Source of the DNA: Clostridia bacterium
GTDB lineage: Bacteria > Bacillota > Clostridia > Christensenellales > Borkfalkiaceae
Assembly: GCA_017463145.1 (NCBI GenBank)
Contig: JAFTPR010000008.1
Span: 1 to 64,000 of the forward strand
Length of the DNA: 64,000 nt
Reading direction: 5' to 3'
The translations under genes and the position numbers were made by a program. Every line of letters starts with the position of its first letter. Position 1 is the first letter of the stretch. Shown here in pieces: positions 50,093 through 59,008 of this stretch. The notes beneath the pieces were generated by a model. It worked only from the letters and a program-made list of their open reading frames with translations, did not search any database and was not told where the DNA came from.

Positions 50093-50788
50093 ATGAACGT
50101 TTATGCAATAGGGGATTTGCACCTTTCTTTCGCTGTTGAAAAGCCGATGGATATTTTCGGCGGGAATTGGGAAGGGCATTTCGATAAAATTAAATGCGAT
50201 TGGTTAAACACCGTAACGGCAGAGGACGTCGTTCTGATTTGTGGGGATATCAGCTGGGCAATGAAGCTTTCCGAGGCGATTATTGATTTAAACGAGATTG
50301 CCAAGCTTCCCGGAAAAAAAGTGCTTATTCGCGGCAATCACGATTATTGGTGGAACGGGATTACCAAGCTCCGCGCCGCCGCTCCCGACGACAGCTTTTA
50401 TTTCTTGCAAACGGATGCGGTGAAGATCGGGGAATACGTGTTTGTCGGTTCTCGGGGTTGGACGTGTCCCGGCAGTCCCGATTTTTCTGAACAGGACGAA
50501 AAAATCTATCTGCGGGAAGCGGAGCGCTTCCGTTTGGCGTTCAAGGACGCAAAGCGTTTGCTTACAGGCGAAGAAAAGCTCGTTGCGCTGTCGCACTTTC
50601 CGCCTTTTTCCGTCAAGAACGGCGAAACGCTGTTTACGGGTATCTTTGAAGAAGCGGGGGTGGATAAAGCGGTGTTCGGGCATATCCACGGTACGGCGTA
50701 TTTCCCGTTAAAGACGGAAAAAAACGGCGTGGAATACACGCTTGCTTCCTGCGATAAGGTGGGGTTTAAGCTTGTAAAATTGTATTGA
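50093..50788 (+). CDS. Calcineurin-like metallophosphoesterase
   Basis: The 231-residue protein has the dinuclear metal motifs GDLHLS, CGDISW, RGNHDYWW, and the paired His in LSHFPP and FGHIHG. Its form matches the Bacillota YkuE/Icc-like group of unknown substrate. No signal peptide is present. The frame continues upstream to 49994, but that part crosses a terminator and promoter, so ATG 50093, directly downstream of the -10 box, is the start. Confidence 0.9.
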   Translation: MNVYAIGDLHLSFAVEKPMDIFGGNWEGHFDKIKCDWLNTVTAEDVVLICGDISWAMKLSEAIIDLNEIAKLPGKKVLIRGNHDYWWNGITKLRAAAPDDSFYFLQTDAVKIGEYVFVGSRGWTCPGSPDFSEQDEKIYLREAERFRLAFKDAKRLLTGEEKLVALSHFPPFSVKNGETLFTGIFEEAGVDKAVFGHIHGTAYFPLKTEKNGVEYTLASCDKVGFKLVKLY

Positions 50789-50823
50789 TTTTGCAAAGAT
50801 TTTCAAAACCCTCGTTTTTATCC

Positions 50824-50852
50824 TTTACAACAAAAGAAAAAAGTGGTATAAT
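50824..50852 (+). promoter_or_regulatory. Promoter of the pyr operon
   Basis: TTTACA (50824-50829), 17-base spacer ending TGG, TATAAT (50847-50852). Transcription should start near 50859. Confidence 0.8.
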
Positions 50853-50876
50853 ACTTTCGATACAACGAAACAACCG

Positions 50877-50934
50877 AAACGGTACAACCGTTTTAGATGC
50901 GTTTTGGGCGGTTCGTGCCAAAACGCTATTTTTA
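50877..50934 (+). promoter_or_regulatory. Leader attenuator of the pyr operon
   Basis: Two stem-loops lie in the 88-base leader. The first is AAACGGT (50877-50883) with ACCGTTT (50887-50893). The second, GCGTTTTGG (50899-50907) with CCAAAACGC (50918-50926), is followed by TATTTTTA and so looks like an intrinsic terminator, 20 bases before the pyrB ATG. AACCG copies at 50872 and 50886 can pair with CGGTT (50909-50913) inside the second loop, giving a possible switch. I do not see the PyrR-binding consensus, so the sensor is unknown. Confidence 0.6.
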
Positions 50935-50946
50935 CGGGAGAAATTT

Positions 50947-51876
50947 ATGCTCAAAAGAAAAGATTTATTGGGACTCATCGATCTGACGGAGGAAGAGCTT
51001 GGCGAAATCCTCGACGTTGCGGCGGATATGAAAAGACATCTTCGCGACGGCGATAAGAATTTGCCCTACCTCAAAGGCAAAACGGCAACTATTCTGTTTT
51101 ACGAGAATTCCACGCGTACGCGGACAAGCTTCGAGCTTGCTGCCAAGTACCTCGGCGCAACGGTCATCAATATCGCCGCAGGCACTTCGTCGGTGGCAAA
51201 GGGCGAAACGCTTGTGGATACGGGAAAAACGCTGGACGCGCAGCTCAATGATTTCCTCGTGATGCGTCACCCTATGGGCGGCGCGCCCTATCTTCTTGCC
51301 AAAGTGGCGAAAGCGGGCGTGCTCAACGCGGGCGACGGTATGAACGAACATCCTACGCAAGCGCTCCTCGATATGCTGACAATGAAGGAACATTTCGGTT
51401 CTCTCAAAGGCTTGGAAGTGGCAATCGTCGGGGATATCAAGCACTCGCGCGTGGCGAAATCGAATTTGTTCGGCTTGAAAACAATGGGCGCAAACGTGCG
51501 TATTTTTGCGCCTGAAACGTTGATACCCAAAGGTTTTGATAAGTTGGGCGCAACGATTTGCAAGAGTAAGGAAGAGGCGCTTGACGGCGCGGATGTCGTA
51601 ATGGGGTTGCGCATACAGCTCGAACGTCAACAGGCGGGGAACTTCCCCTCCCTCAACGAATACGCGCATTTCTACGGCATAGAGGGCAAGGCGTTGAAAC
51701 TTGCAAAGCCCAATGCAATCGTTATGCACCCCGGTCCTGTCAACAGGGGCGTGGAGCTGACGGGCAAGGTAATCGACCACGAAAAGAGCCGTATCGAAGA
51801 GCAGGTATTTTCGGGTATTGCCGTGCGTATGGCGTGCTTGAAGCTTTTGAACGATTACAGAGAATACACAAAGTAA
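50947..51876 (+). CDS. pyrB: Aspartate carbamoyltransferase catalytic subunit
   Basis: PyrB condenses carbamoyl phosphate and aspartate, the first committed step of pyrimidine synthesis. The 309-residue protein has the carbamoyl-phosphate loop FYENSTRTRTSFE, the SVAKGETLVDTGKTLDA lid, VMRHP, DGMNEHPTQALLDMLTM and the aspartate-binding MHPGPVNRG. No regulatory subunit PyrI is present. ATG 50947 follows CGGGAG; longer frames to 50785 cross the promoter. First gene of a seven-gene operon. Confidence 0.97.
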   Translation: MLKRKDLLGLIDLTEEELGEILDVAADMKRHLRDGDKNLPYLKGKTATILFYENSTRTRTSFELAAKYLGATVINIAAGTSSVAKGETLVDTGKTLDAQLNDFLVMRHPMGGAPYLLAKVAKAGVLNAGDGMNEHPTQALLDMLTMKEHFGSLKGLEVAIVGDIKHSRVAKSNLFGLKTMGANVRIFAPETLIPKGFDKLGATICKSKEEALDGADVVMGLRIQLERQQAGNFPSLNEYAHFYGIEGKALKLAKPNAIVMHPGPVNRGVELTGKVIDHEKSRIEEQVFSGIAVRMACLKLLNDYREYTK

Positions 51877-51889
51877 GGAGAAGAAACGA

Positions 51890-53152
51890 ATGATCATTAG
51901 AAACGGCAACGTAGTGCTTGCAAACGAAGTAGTAAAAACGGACGTGCTTATCCAAGGTGGTAAGATTGTGAAGATTGCCAACGACATTCCCGCAAACGGG
52001 GAAGCAGAGATCGACGCAAGCGGGAAACACGTATTCCCCGGGCTTATCGATATGCACGTGCATTTGCGCGATCCCGGATTTGAATATAAAGAAGATATCG
52101 AAAGCGGCTCGAAAGCGGCGGTCAAGGGCGGTTTTACACAAATTTGCTGTATGCCCAACACCGACCCTGTTGCAGACAATAAAGTGGTGGTAAGCTATAT
52201 CAAGCACAAGGCGCAAGAGGTAGGGCTTTGCAAAGTGCATCCGATCGGCGCGATTACGAAAGGTTTGAAAGGCGAACAGCTCGCCGAGATCGGCGAAATG
52301 AAGAATGCGGGCGCGGTTGCAATTTCCGACGACGGCGTGACGGTGAAAAGCTCCCGTATTATGCGCCTTGCAATGGAATACGCAAGCGGCTTCGGCGTAA
52401 AGTGCCTTTGCCATTGCGAGGATAAAGAACTTGTGGACGGCGGCGTTGTGAATGAGGGCGTAAGCTCCACGATTGCAGGTTTAAAAGGTATTCCCCGCGC
52501 TTCGGAAGATATCATTATCGCAAGGGAAATTGCTTTGGCGGAAAGCCTTGATGTGCCCGTGCACATCTGTCACGTTTCCACGCATAGCGGCGTACGCCTT
52601 ATCCGTGACGCAAAAAAAGCGGGCGTAAAGGTCACGGCGGAAACTTGCCCGCATTACTTCTCCGTGACGGACGAAATCGTGCGTACGTTTGATACGCGTA
52701 CGAAAGTCAACCCGCCTATCCGCGAGGAGATTGACCGTCAGGCAATCTTGGCAGGTTTAAAGGACGGCACGCTCGATTGTATCGTTACCGATCACGCGCC
52801 GCACCATATCAACGATAAAAACGTTGAATACAACCTTGCCGCATTCGGGATCAGCGGTATCGAAACGTCGCTTGGTTTTGCAATCACGTATTTGTACAAA
52901 ACGGGCGTTTTGACGTTGCCTGAGATTGCAGAAAAAATGTCTGCCGCGCCCGCTAAAATTTTGGGTTTGCAAGGCGGTAAAATCGCCGAGGGTGAAGTTG
53001 CGGATATCACGATTGCAGATCTCGACGAGAAATGGACGGTAGATCCTGCGAAGTTTATCAGTAAAGGCAAAAATAACCCGTTTGGCGGGTACGAGTTGTT
53101 CGGCGCGGTTAAATATACGATCGTGGACGGCGAAATTAAATACAAGGCGTAA
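51890..53152 (+). CDS. pyrC: Dihydroorotase
   Basis: PyrC closes carbamoyl-aspartate to dihydroorotate. The 420-residue protein is a class I dihydroorotase of the Bacillota/Aquifex type: the metal motif GLIDMHVHLRDPG, CMPNTDPV, HICHVST with metal His, and IVTDHAPHH with the catalytic Asp. AAGGAGAAG precedes the ATG, 13 bases after pyrB. Confidence 0.97.
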   Translation: MIIRNGNVVLANEVVKTDVLIQGGKIVKIANDIPANGEAEIDASGKHVFPGLIDMHVHLRDPGFEYKEDIESGSKAAVKGGFTQICCMPNTDPVADNKVVVSYIKHKAQEVGLCKVHPIGAITKGLKGEQLAEIGEMKNAGAVAISDDGVTVKSSRIMRLAMEYASGFGVKCLCHCEDKELVDGGVVNEGVSSTIAGLKGIPRASEDIIIAREIALAESLDVPVHICHVSTHSGVRLIRDAKKAGVKVTAETCPHYFSVTDEIVRTFDTRTKVNPPIREEIDRQAILAGLKDGTLDCIVTDHAPHHINDKNVEYNLAAFGISGIETSLGFAITYLYKTGVLTLPEIAEKMSAAPAKILGLQGGKIAEGEVADITIADLDEKWTVDPAKFISKGKNNPFGGYELFGAVKYTIVDGEIKYKA

Positions 53153-53162
53153 GGAGAAAACT

Positions 53163-54071
53163 ATGATTACGGATAGACTTATAGAAAAAATTATTGATTT
53201 GCAAAATCCCACGTGCGTAGGCTTGGATACGTCTTTTGCATATCTGCCCGAAGAAATGCAAGCGGGTGTAAATTCCTTTGAAAAGGTAGCGGAACGCATT
53301 TACGATTTCAACGAAAAGCTGATTAATACGCTCTGCGATATTATTCCCTCCGTCAAGGTGCAAATCGCTTATTACGAAGCGTACGGCGCAGCGGGCTTGA
53401 AAGCGTACGAGGAAACGCTCAAATATGCGGCGAAAAAAGATCTCGTCGTCATTGCCGACGCAAAGCGCAACGATATTGGTTCTACGGCGGCTTGCTATGC
53501 CAAAGCGTTCCTCGGCGAAACGGAAGTGAATACAAATACATTTCAAGCTTTCCCCTCCGACTACGTGACGGTGAACGGGTATCTCGGTACGGACGGTATT
53601 GCGCCGTTCGTAGAAGAATGTGAAAAGAACGAAAAGGGTATTTTCGTACTTGTTAAGACCTCCAACCCGTCGAGCGGGGAATTGCAAAACCTTGTTTTGG
53701 AAAACGGCGTACCCGTGTACGAGTATATGGGCGGTTTGGTGGAGAAATGGGGCGAAAGCACAATCGGCAAATACGGATATTCGGCGGTTGGCGCAGTCGT
53801 CGGGGCAACGCACCCCACGGAAGCGAAACGCTTGCGCGAGGTTCTGCCGCATATTTTCTTCCTGATCCCCGGCTACGGCGCGCAGGGCGGTAATGCGCAA
53901 ATGTTGAAAAGCTGTTTCGGTGCAAACGGACTTGGCGGCGTTGTGAACAACTCCCGCGGAATCCTCTGCGCCTACAAAAAGCGCGGCGGCACGTTCTATG
54001 AAGCGGCTCGTGCGGCGACGGTGGAAATGCAGAGGGATTTGTCGGAAGTTATCGGCAAAATGTATAAATAA
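53163..54071 (+). CDS. pyrF: Orotidine-5'-phosphate decarboxylase (long, type 2)
   Basis: PyrF makes UMP from OMP. The 302-residue protein belongs to the longer type 2 subfamily: CVGLDTSFAYLP near the start, the catalytic ADAKRNDIGSTAACYA (Asp-Lys-Asp tetrad part), FQAFPSDYVTVNGYLG, VVGATHP and the phosphate-binding FLIPGYGAQGG and VVNNSRGI. ATG 53163 follows AAGGAG. The next gene follows 96 bases later with nothing identifiable between. Confidence 0.96.
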   Translation: MITDRLIEKIIDLQNPTCVGLDTSFAYLPEEMQAGVNSFEKVAERIYDFNEKLINTLCDIIPSVKVQIAYYEAYGAAGLKAYEETLKYAAKKDLVVIADAKRNDIGSTAACYAKAFLGETEVNTNTFQAFPSDYVTVNGYLGTDGIAPFVEECEKNEKGIFVLVKTSNPSSGELQNLVLENGVPVYEYMGGLVEKWGESTIGKYGYSAVGAVVGATHPTEAKRLREVLPHIFFLIPGYGAQGGNAQMLKSCFGANGLGGVVNNSRGILCAYKKRGGTFYEAARAATVEMQRDLSEVIGKMYK

Positions 54072-54167
54072 AAAGAGGAATACGCGGCGCAATGCTTCGT
54101 CAAGCGCTGTTTACGCAAAGTAAACTCCTTATAGGTACAGTACAACAACACTCCAAACAGGTGTATT

Positions 54168-54920
54168 ATGAAAGATTATATTGCAACCATTGTAAAAAAC
54201 GAAAAAATAGCCGAAAATATCTATGCGGTAACGTTTGACGTCGGTGAAGACGTAGCCGTTCGCGCGGGGCAGTTTGGCGATATCGCTTTGGGCGGTACGC
54301 GGCTGTTGCGCCGTCCGATTGCCGTTTGTAAAGCGGAGAAAAATCTTGTCACGTTTTGCTATCAGCTTCGCGGCGAGGGGACGAGAGAATTGAAAGAGCT
54401 TGGGGCAGGTACGCGTTTAAACGTATTGATGCCGCTCGGCAACGGGTTCTACGTGGAAGAAAACGAGAAAAAAGTTGCGCTTGTCGGCGGCGGCGTGGGC
54501 GTATTCCCGCTCATCTCCGTATTGCGTGCGTACGGCGGCGCAAAAGAAATATCTGCGTATATCGGGTACAGAAATGCGGCGGCGGTATGCGGCACGGAAG
54601 AGTTTGAAAAAGCAAACAAATTTGTTGCCGTTACGGATGACGGCAGTTACGGCGAAAAGATGAATGCCGTTCAAGCGTTTGAAAAGGACCTTGCAAACAA
54701 CCGTCCCGACGTGGTACTTGCCTGTGGTCCTACGCCCATGCTCCGCGCGCTCAAAGCGGTCACGGATAAAGCGGGTCTTGCTTGCTACGTTTCCTTGGAG
54801 GAGCGTATGGGTTGCGGTATCGGGGCGTGTCTTGTCTGCGTTTGCGATAAGACGGACGGCAAAAAAGCAAGGGTTTGTAAGGACGGACCTGTATTCAACG
54901 CAAACGACGTGCTTTTATAA
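54168..54920 (+). CDS. pyrK: Dihydroorotate dehydrogenase electron-transfer subunit
   Basis: PyrK passes electrons from PyrD to NAD+ through FAD and a 2Fe-2S cluster. The 250-residue protein has the FAD-binding barrel with LRRPIAVC, the NAD-binding LVGGGVGVFPL, and the C-terminal cluster motif with cysteines in RMGCGIGACLVCVCDKTD and RVCKDGPVF. Its presence makes PyrD class 1B. A weak ribosome site lies before the ATG. It is separated from pyrD by a glycerate kinase gene, which is unusual. Confidence 0.95.
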   Translation: MKDYIATIVKNEKIAENIYAVTFDVGEDVAVRAGQFGDIALGGTRLLRRPIAVCKAEKNLVTFCYQLRGEGTRELKELGAGTRLNVLMPLGNGFYVEENEKKVALVGGGVGVFPLISVLRAYGGAKEISAYIGYRNAAAVCGTEEFEKANKFVAVTDDGSYGEKMNAVQAFEKDLANNRPDVVLACGPTPMLRALKAVTDKAGLACYVSLEERMGCGIGACLVCVCDKTDGKKARVCKDGPVFNANDVLL

Positions 54921-54932
54921 GGTGGACTGACT

Positions 54933-56051
54933 ATGAAATTCGTATTTGCCTCCGATTCGTTTAAAGGCAGCCTGACGGGGGAAAAGATTAATGAAATCCT
55001 TTCCCGCGTGGCGTTAAAATATTTCCCGCAAAGCGAGTGTATACCGTTGTTGATTGCAGACGGCGGCGAGGGCACGTTGGAAGCGGTAATTTCTCAAAAG
55101 AACGGCAGTTACGTCACGGTAGAAGTTACTTCTCCTACGGGGGATAAAATTCCCGCAAGGTACGGTGTTTTCGAGGATTCGGCGTTGATTTGTATGAGCG
55201 AGGCTTCGGGGCTTCCGTTAGTACCGCAGGAAAAACGGAGCGCAAGGTACACGACGACGTACGGCACGGGCGAACTCATTCGCCATGCCGTTGCAAGCGG
55301 CTATAAAAAACTTTACGTTACGCTTGGCGGCAGCGCCACCAACGACGGCGGTACGGGCGCGCTTGCGGCGCTTGGATATACCTTTTACGATAAAAACGGT
55401 TGCCCTTGTAAGGGAATTGGCGACGAGCTAATCCGTATCGCCCGTATAGACGGACAAAACGCAATCGATACGACGGGCGTACAAGTGACGTTGCTGTGCG
55501 ACGTATCCAATCCGCTTCTTGGCGAACAGGGCGCAACGTACACCTATGGCAGACAAAAAGGCGCGACGGACGAGGATTTGGCGTATTTGGAAGCGGGTAT
55601 GCAAAATTGGGCGGCGGTTATGCAAGCGTATTTCGGTTTTTCTGCAAATATTGCGGGCGGTGGCGCGGCAGGCGGTATCGGTGCGGCTTTATATGCGTTT
55701 TTAAAAGCGGAAATTCGTTCGGGTATACGTACCGTGCTCGATCTTTGCGGCTTCGACGAAGCGGTGAACGGCGCTACACTTGTTGTTACGGGCGAGGGGC
55801 GTGTGGATTGGCAGTCGGCAAACGGTAAAGTGATTGACGGTATTTTGCAGCGTGCGAACGGTGTGCCCGTGGTTGCGATTGCAGGCAGTAAAGGCGTAGG
55901 CGCAGAGAAGCTCTACGATAAAGGTTTGACGGCGGTGTTCGCAATTGTGAACAAGCCAATGACGTTGGACGAGGCGATTGAAAACGCCGAGGCATTATAT
56001 GAAAAAACAGCGGAGGACGTGTTCCGCTATCTCAAAGCATTTATAAAATAA
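54933..56051 (+). CDS. Glycerate kinase (GarK/GlxK type) inside the pyr operon
   Basis: The 372-residue protein belongs to the type I glycerate 2-kinase family: FVFASDSFKGSLTGEKI at the start, PLLIADGGEGTLEA, LGGSATNDGGTGALAALGY, GGGAAGGIGAALYAFL and VVTGEGRVDWQSANGKV. It phosphorylates glycerate from sugar-acid breakdown. AAGGTGG precedes the ATG, 12 bases after pyrK and 12 bases before pyrD, so it is clearly co-transcribed with pyrimidine genes although the pathway is unrelated. Confidence 0.94.
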   Translation: MKFVFASDSFKGSLTGEKINEILSRVALKYFPQSECIPLLIADGGEGTLEAVISQKNGSYVTVEVTSPTGDKIPARYGVFEDSALICMSEASGLPLVPQEKRSARYTTTYGTGELIRHAVASGYKKLYVTLGGSATNDGGTGALAALGYTFYDKNGCPCKGIGDELIRIARIDGQNAIDTTGVQVTLLCDVSNPLLGEQGATYTYGRQKGATDEDLAYLEAGMQNWAAVMQAYFGFSANIAGGGAAGGIGAALYAFLKAEIRSGIRTVLDLCGFDEAVNGATLVVTGEGRVDWQSANGKVIDGILQRANGVPVVAIAGSKGVGAEKLYDKGLTAVFAIVNKPMTLDEAIENAEALYEKTAEDVFRYLKAFIK

Positions 56052-56063
56052 AAGGAAATACAT

Positions 56064-56981
56064 ATGGCAAACTTATCGGTAAACATTTGCGGCGTAACGC
56101 TGAAAAATCCCGTTATCGGGGCTTCGGGAACGTTCGGTTTCGGCAGAGAATTTAATGAGCTTTACGATATTGGTCAAGTGGGCGGCGTGTCCACGAAAGG
56201 GCTTACTTTGGAGGAGCGCGCGGGCAATCCCGTGCCCCGCATTGCAGAATCTCGCGGCGTCATCTTAAACGCCGTCGGCTTGCAAAATCCCGGTGTGGAG
56301 CATTTCATTCAATGCGACCTCGATTGGCTCAAAAGCACGGGTACTTGCGTGATTGCCAACGTGGCGGGCAAAACCCTCGACGATTATTACAACATTTGCA
56401 AGCGTTTGGACGGGCTTGTGGATATGATTGAGCTGAATATTTCCTGCCCCAACGTAAAAAGCGGGGGTATGGCGTTCGGTATCAGACCCGAAACGGTAGA
56501 GGAAGTGACGAGGGTAGCCAAGAGCGGCGCGAAAAACACGCCCTTGATTGTTAAACTTTCCCCTAACGTGGAAAGTATTGCGGCGAATGCGCAGGCGGCG
56601 GAACGCGGCGGCGCGGATTGCATTTCGCTTATCAATACGCTTACGGGTATGGCAATCGATATCGAGCGCAGAAAACCGATTATTGCCAACAATACGGGCG
56701 GTGTATCGGGCGCAGGCATTAAACCGATTGCCGTACGTATGGTGTACGAGGCTTCGCAAGCGGTGAAAATTCCCGTAATCGGTATGGGCGGTATCACCTG
56801 CGCCGAGGATGCTATCGAATTTTTGATGGCAGGCGCAACCGCCGTACAGGTAGGCACGGCGAACTTCACCGATCCGCTCGCTATGCCGAAAATTATTCAA
56901 GGCTTGAACGATTGGTGCGATAAGCACGGCGTTGAAAACGTATCGGAATTGACGGGTACGTTGCAATTAAACGGAAAATAA
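56064..56981 (+). CDS. pyrD: Dihydroorotate dehydrogenase B, catalytic subunit
   Basis: PyrD oxidises dihydroorotate to orotate with FMN. The 305-residue class 1B protein shows NPVIGASGTFGFGREF, NAVGLQNPG, the catalytic Cys in LNISCPNVKSGG (class 1 uses Cys, class 2 Ser), LINTLTGMAID, and the FMN phosphate loops IGMGGITCAEDAIEFLMAGA. It pairs with PyrK. AAAGGAAA precedes the ATG. Confidence 0.97.
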   Translation: MANLSVNICGVTLKNPVIGASGTFGFGREFNELYDIGQVGGVSTKGLTLEERAGNPVPRIAESRGVILNAVGLQNPGVEHFIQCDLDWLKSTGTCVIANVAGKTLDDYYNICKRLDGLVDMIELNISCPNVKSGGMAFGIRPETVEEVTRVAKSGAKNTPLIVKLSPNVESIAANAQAAERGGADCISLINTLTGMAIDIERRKPIIANNTGGVSGAGIKPIAVRMVYEASQAVKIPVIGMGGITCAEDAIEFLMAGATAVQVGTANFTDPLAMPKIIQGLNDWCDKHGVENVSELTGTLQLNGK

Positions 56982-56994
56982 GGAGAAAAGGACT

Positions 56995-57660
56995 ATGGAA
57001 TACACCTACAAAGAAAATTTTATCAGATTTATGGTATCGAACGGCGTGTTGCGTTTTGGCGAATTTACGCTGAAAAGCGGCAGAAAAGCCCCGTATTTCA
57101 TCAACACGGGGAACTATAAAACAGGGAAGCAGCTTGCAAAGCTCGGCGAATATTACGCCGCTTGCATTATGGATAACAAGTTGCAGGCAGATACGCTTGT
57201 TGGACCGGCATATAAAGGTATTCCGCTTTCCGTGGCAACGGCGGTGGCTATGTATCATAAATACGAAAAGGAGATCAACTACGCTTTCGACAGAAAGGAA
57301 GTCAAAGATCACGGCGAGGGCGGTCTGTTTGTCGGCAAACAGCTTGAAGACGGCGAAAAGGTTATTATCATTGAGGACGTTATGACGTCGGGCAAGGCGC
57401 TCCGCGAGATTTTACCAAAACTGCAAGCGGCGGCGAACGTCGAAATCGTAGGTATGATTATTTCCGTAGACCGCAGAGAAAAAGCACTCGATAGCGAACT
57501 TTCAGCTGTTGCGGAGGCAAAGAAGCAGTTTGGCGTGGACGTGTACTCCGTCGTGACGATGGATGACATCATTGCGGCGATTGAGGACGGTGTTATCGAC
57601 GGCAAGGAACACCTTTCCGCCATGTACAAATACCGAAACACCTACGGGGCAAGCTTGTAA
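56995..57660 (+). CDS. pyrE: Orotate phosphoribosyltransferase
   Basis: PyrE joins orotate and PRPP to form OMP. The 221-residue protein has LKSGRKAPYFINTGNY, YKGIPLSVATAVAM, FDRKEVKDHGEGG and the PRPP loop VIIIEDVMTSGKALRE. It is the last gene of the operon; with pyrB, C, F, K and D only the carbamoyl-phosphate synthase genes of the pathway to UMP are missing from the window. No terminator hairpin is obvious after it. Confidence 0.97.
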   Translation: MEYTYKENFIRFMVSNGVLRFGEFTLKSGRKAPYFINTGNYKTGKQLAKLGEYYAACIMDNKLQADTLVGPAYKGIPLSVATAVAMYHKYEKEINYAFDRKEVKDHGEGGLFVGKQLEDGEKVIIIEDVMTSGKALREILPKLQAAANVEIVGMIISVDRREKALDSELSAVAEAKKQFGVDVYSVVTMDDIIAAIEDGVIDGKEHLSAMYKYRNTYGASL

Positions 57661-57776
57661 ATCCTCGTGTAAAACACGGGCGCGGCGGTTGTTTTTACGC
57701 GGTTTTCCGCTATCAACAGAAGCGCGATCGCGCAGACGAAGCAAAGGGCTACGACGGTTAAAAATACTCGTTTCAT
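57642..57776 (-). CDS. Possible 44-residue membrane peptide, convergent with pyrE
   Basis: A short minus-strand frame from ATG 57776 encodes a basic start (MKRVF), a hydrophobic helix (LTVVALCFVCAIALLLIA) and a short tail. It has no ribosome site. CATACTGT, a SigE-like -10 sequence, lies 4 bases upstream with ATAATT 13 bases before it, the same -10 as before the DUF1540 gene. Its 3' end overlaps pyrE by 19 bases. It may be a sporulation membrane peptide, but it could be chance. Confidence 0.3.
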   Translation of the reverse strand: MKRVFLTVVALCFVCAIALLLIAENRVKTTAAPVFYTRIYKLAP

Positions 57777-57869
57777 ACCCACAGTATGCGCGCAACAGGT
57801 TAAAATTATACAGAGGAAATACGGTGAAATACCGTTCGGGTAATAGAATTTATTTGATTGGGAGTGGCT

Positions 57870-58916
57870 ATGAAAAATATTATTTTGACGGGTGACAGAC
57901 CCACGGGAAAATTGCATATCGGGCATTACGTCGGTTCACTCAGGCGGCGTGTAGAGTTGCAAAATAGCGGTAAATACGACGAAATTTACGTGATGATTGC
58001 AGACGCGCAAGCACTTACGGATAATTTCGATAATCCCGATAAAGTGCGCGCAAATATTACGGAGGTTGCGCTCGATTATCTTGCGTGCGGGCTTGATCCG
58101 AATAAATGCACGATTTTCGTACAGTCGCACGTAGAACAGCTTACCGAACTGACGTTCTATTATATGAATCTCGTCACGCTTGCGCGGTTGGAACGCAATC
58201 CTACGGTAAAAGCGGAATTAAAGCAGAAAAACTTCGGGCTTTCTATTCCTATGGGCTTTTTGACGTACCCTGTTTCGCAAACAGCGGATATCACGGCGTT
58301 TAAAGCGACGACTGTGCCTGTCGGCGAAGATCAGCTTCCTATGCTGGAACAGGCGCGGGAGATTGTTAGAAGTTTTAACGGCTTGTACGGGGAAACGCTT
58401 GTCGAACCGAAGGCGGTGTTGCCTGAAAATAAATCGTGTTTGCGCTTGCCTGGCACGGACGGTATGGCGAAGATGAGTAAATCGCTTGGGAACTGTATCT
58501 ACCTTTCCGATTCCGCAGACGAGATCAAACGTAAGGTAATGAGCATGTACACCGACCCCAATCACTTAAAGGTGACAGATCCCGGCAATACCAAAGATAA
58601 CCCCACGTTTATCTATCTTGACGCTTTTTCCTCGGACGAACATTTTGCGCGGTATTTGCCTGAGTATGCAAATCTCGACGAGATGAAAGCGCATTACGAA
58701 CGCGGCGGACTTGGGGATATGAAAGTGAAGAAATTTCTCAACGCCGTCTTACAAGAAACGTTAGAGCCTATCCGCGCCAAGCGAGAAGAGCTTGCCAAGG
58801 ATATTCCTGCGGTTTGGGCTATGCTCAAAGAGGGGAGCAAGAAAGCGCGCGAGGTTGCGGGCAATACGCTTGCGGAAGTGAAAAAAGCAATGAAAATCGA
58901 TTATTTTGTTGAATAA
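57870..58916 (+). CDS. trpS: Tryptophanyl-tRNA synthetase
   Basis: TrpRS charges tRNA-Trp. The 348-residue class I enzyme has [18 protein letters not shown] with the HIGH motif, [32 protein letters not shown] and the KMSKS loop [17 protein letters not shown]. It is of the LIGHYVG-type bacterial group. ATG 57870 lies 5 bases after GGGAG; a TTG at 57858 would precede that site. A small hairpin (ACGGT/ACCGT) lies in the short leader; no Trp-rich leader peptide is seen. Confidence 0.96.
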   Translation: MKNIILTGDRPTGKLHIGHYVGSLRRRVELQNSGKYDEIYVMIADAQALTDNFDNPDKVRANITEVALDYLACGLDPNKCTIFVQSHVEQLTELTFYYMNLVTLARLERNPTVKAELKQKNFGLSIPMGFLTYPVSQTADITAFKATTVPVGEDQLPMLEQAREIVRSFNGLYGETLVEPKAVLPENKSCLRLPGTDGMAKMSKSLGNCIYLSDSADEIKRKVMSMYTDPNHLKVTDPGNTKDNPTFIYLDAFSSDEHFARYLPEYANLDEMKAHYERGGLGDMKVKKFLNAVLQETLEPIRAKREELAKDIPAVWAMLKEGSKKAREVAGNTLAEVKKAMKIDYFVE

Positions 58917-58923
58917 AAGAAAC

Positions 58924-58951
58924 CTGCCCGCAGAAATACATCTGCGGGCAG
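58924..58951 (+). terminator. Hairpin after trpS
   Basis: Stem CTGCCCGCAG (58924-58933) with CTGCGGGCAG (58942-58951). No T tract follows directly; the next hairpin completes termination. Confidence 0.65.
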
Positions 58952-58963
58952 ACTTGTATAAAA

Positions 58964-58996
58964 TCAAAAACCGAGGCGCTTGTCCTCGGTTTTCTT
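58964..58996. terminator. Bidirectional terminator between trpS and hup
   Basis: Stem AAAACCGAGG (58967-58976) with CCTCGGTTTT (58984-58993), T-rich on the plus side and A-rich on the other; it serves hup on the minus strand, 15 bases after its stop. Confidence 0.8.
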
Positions 58997-59008
58997 GTCT
59001 TTTTTTCG

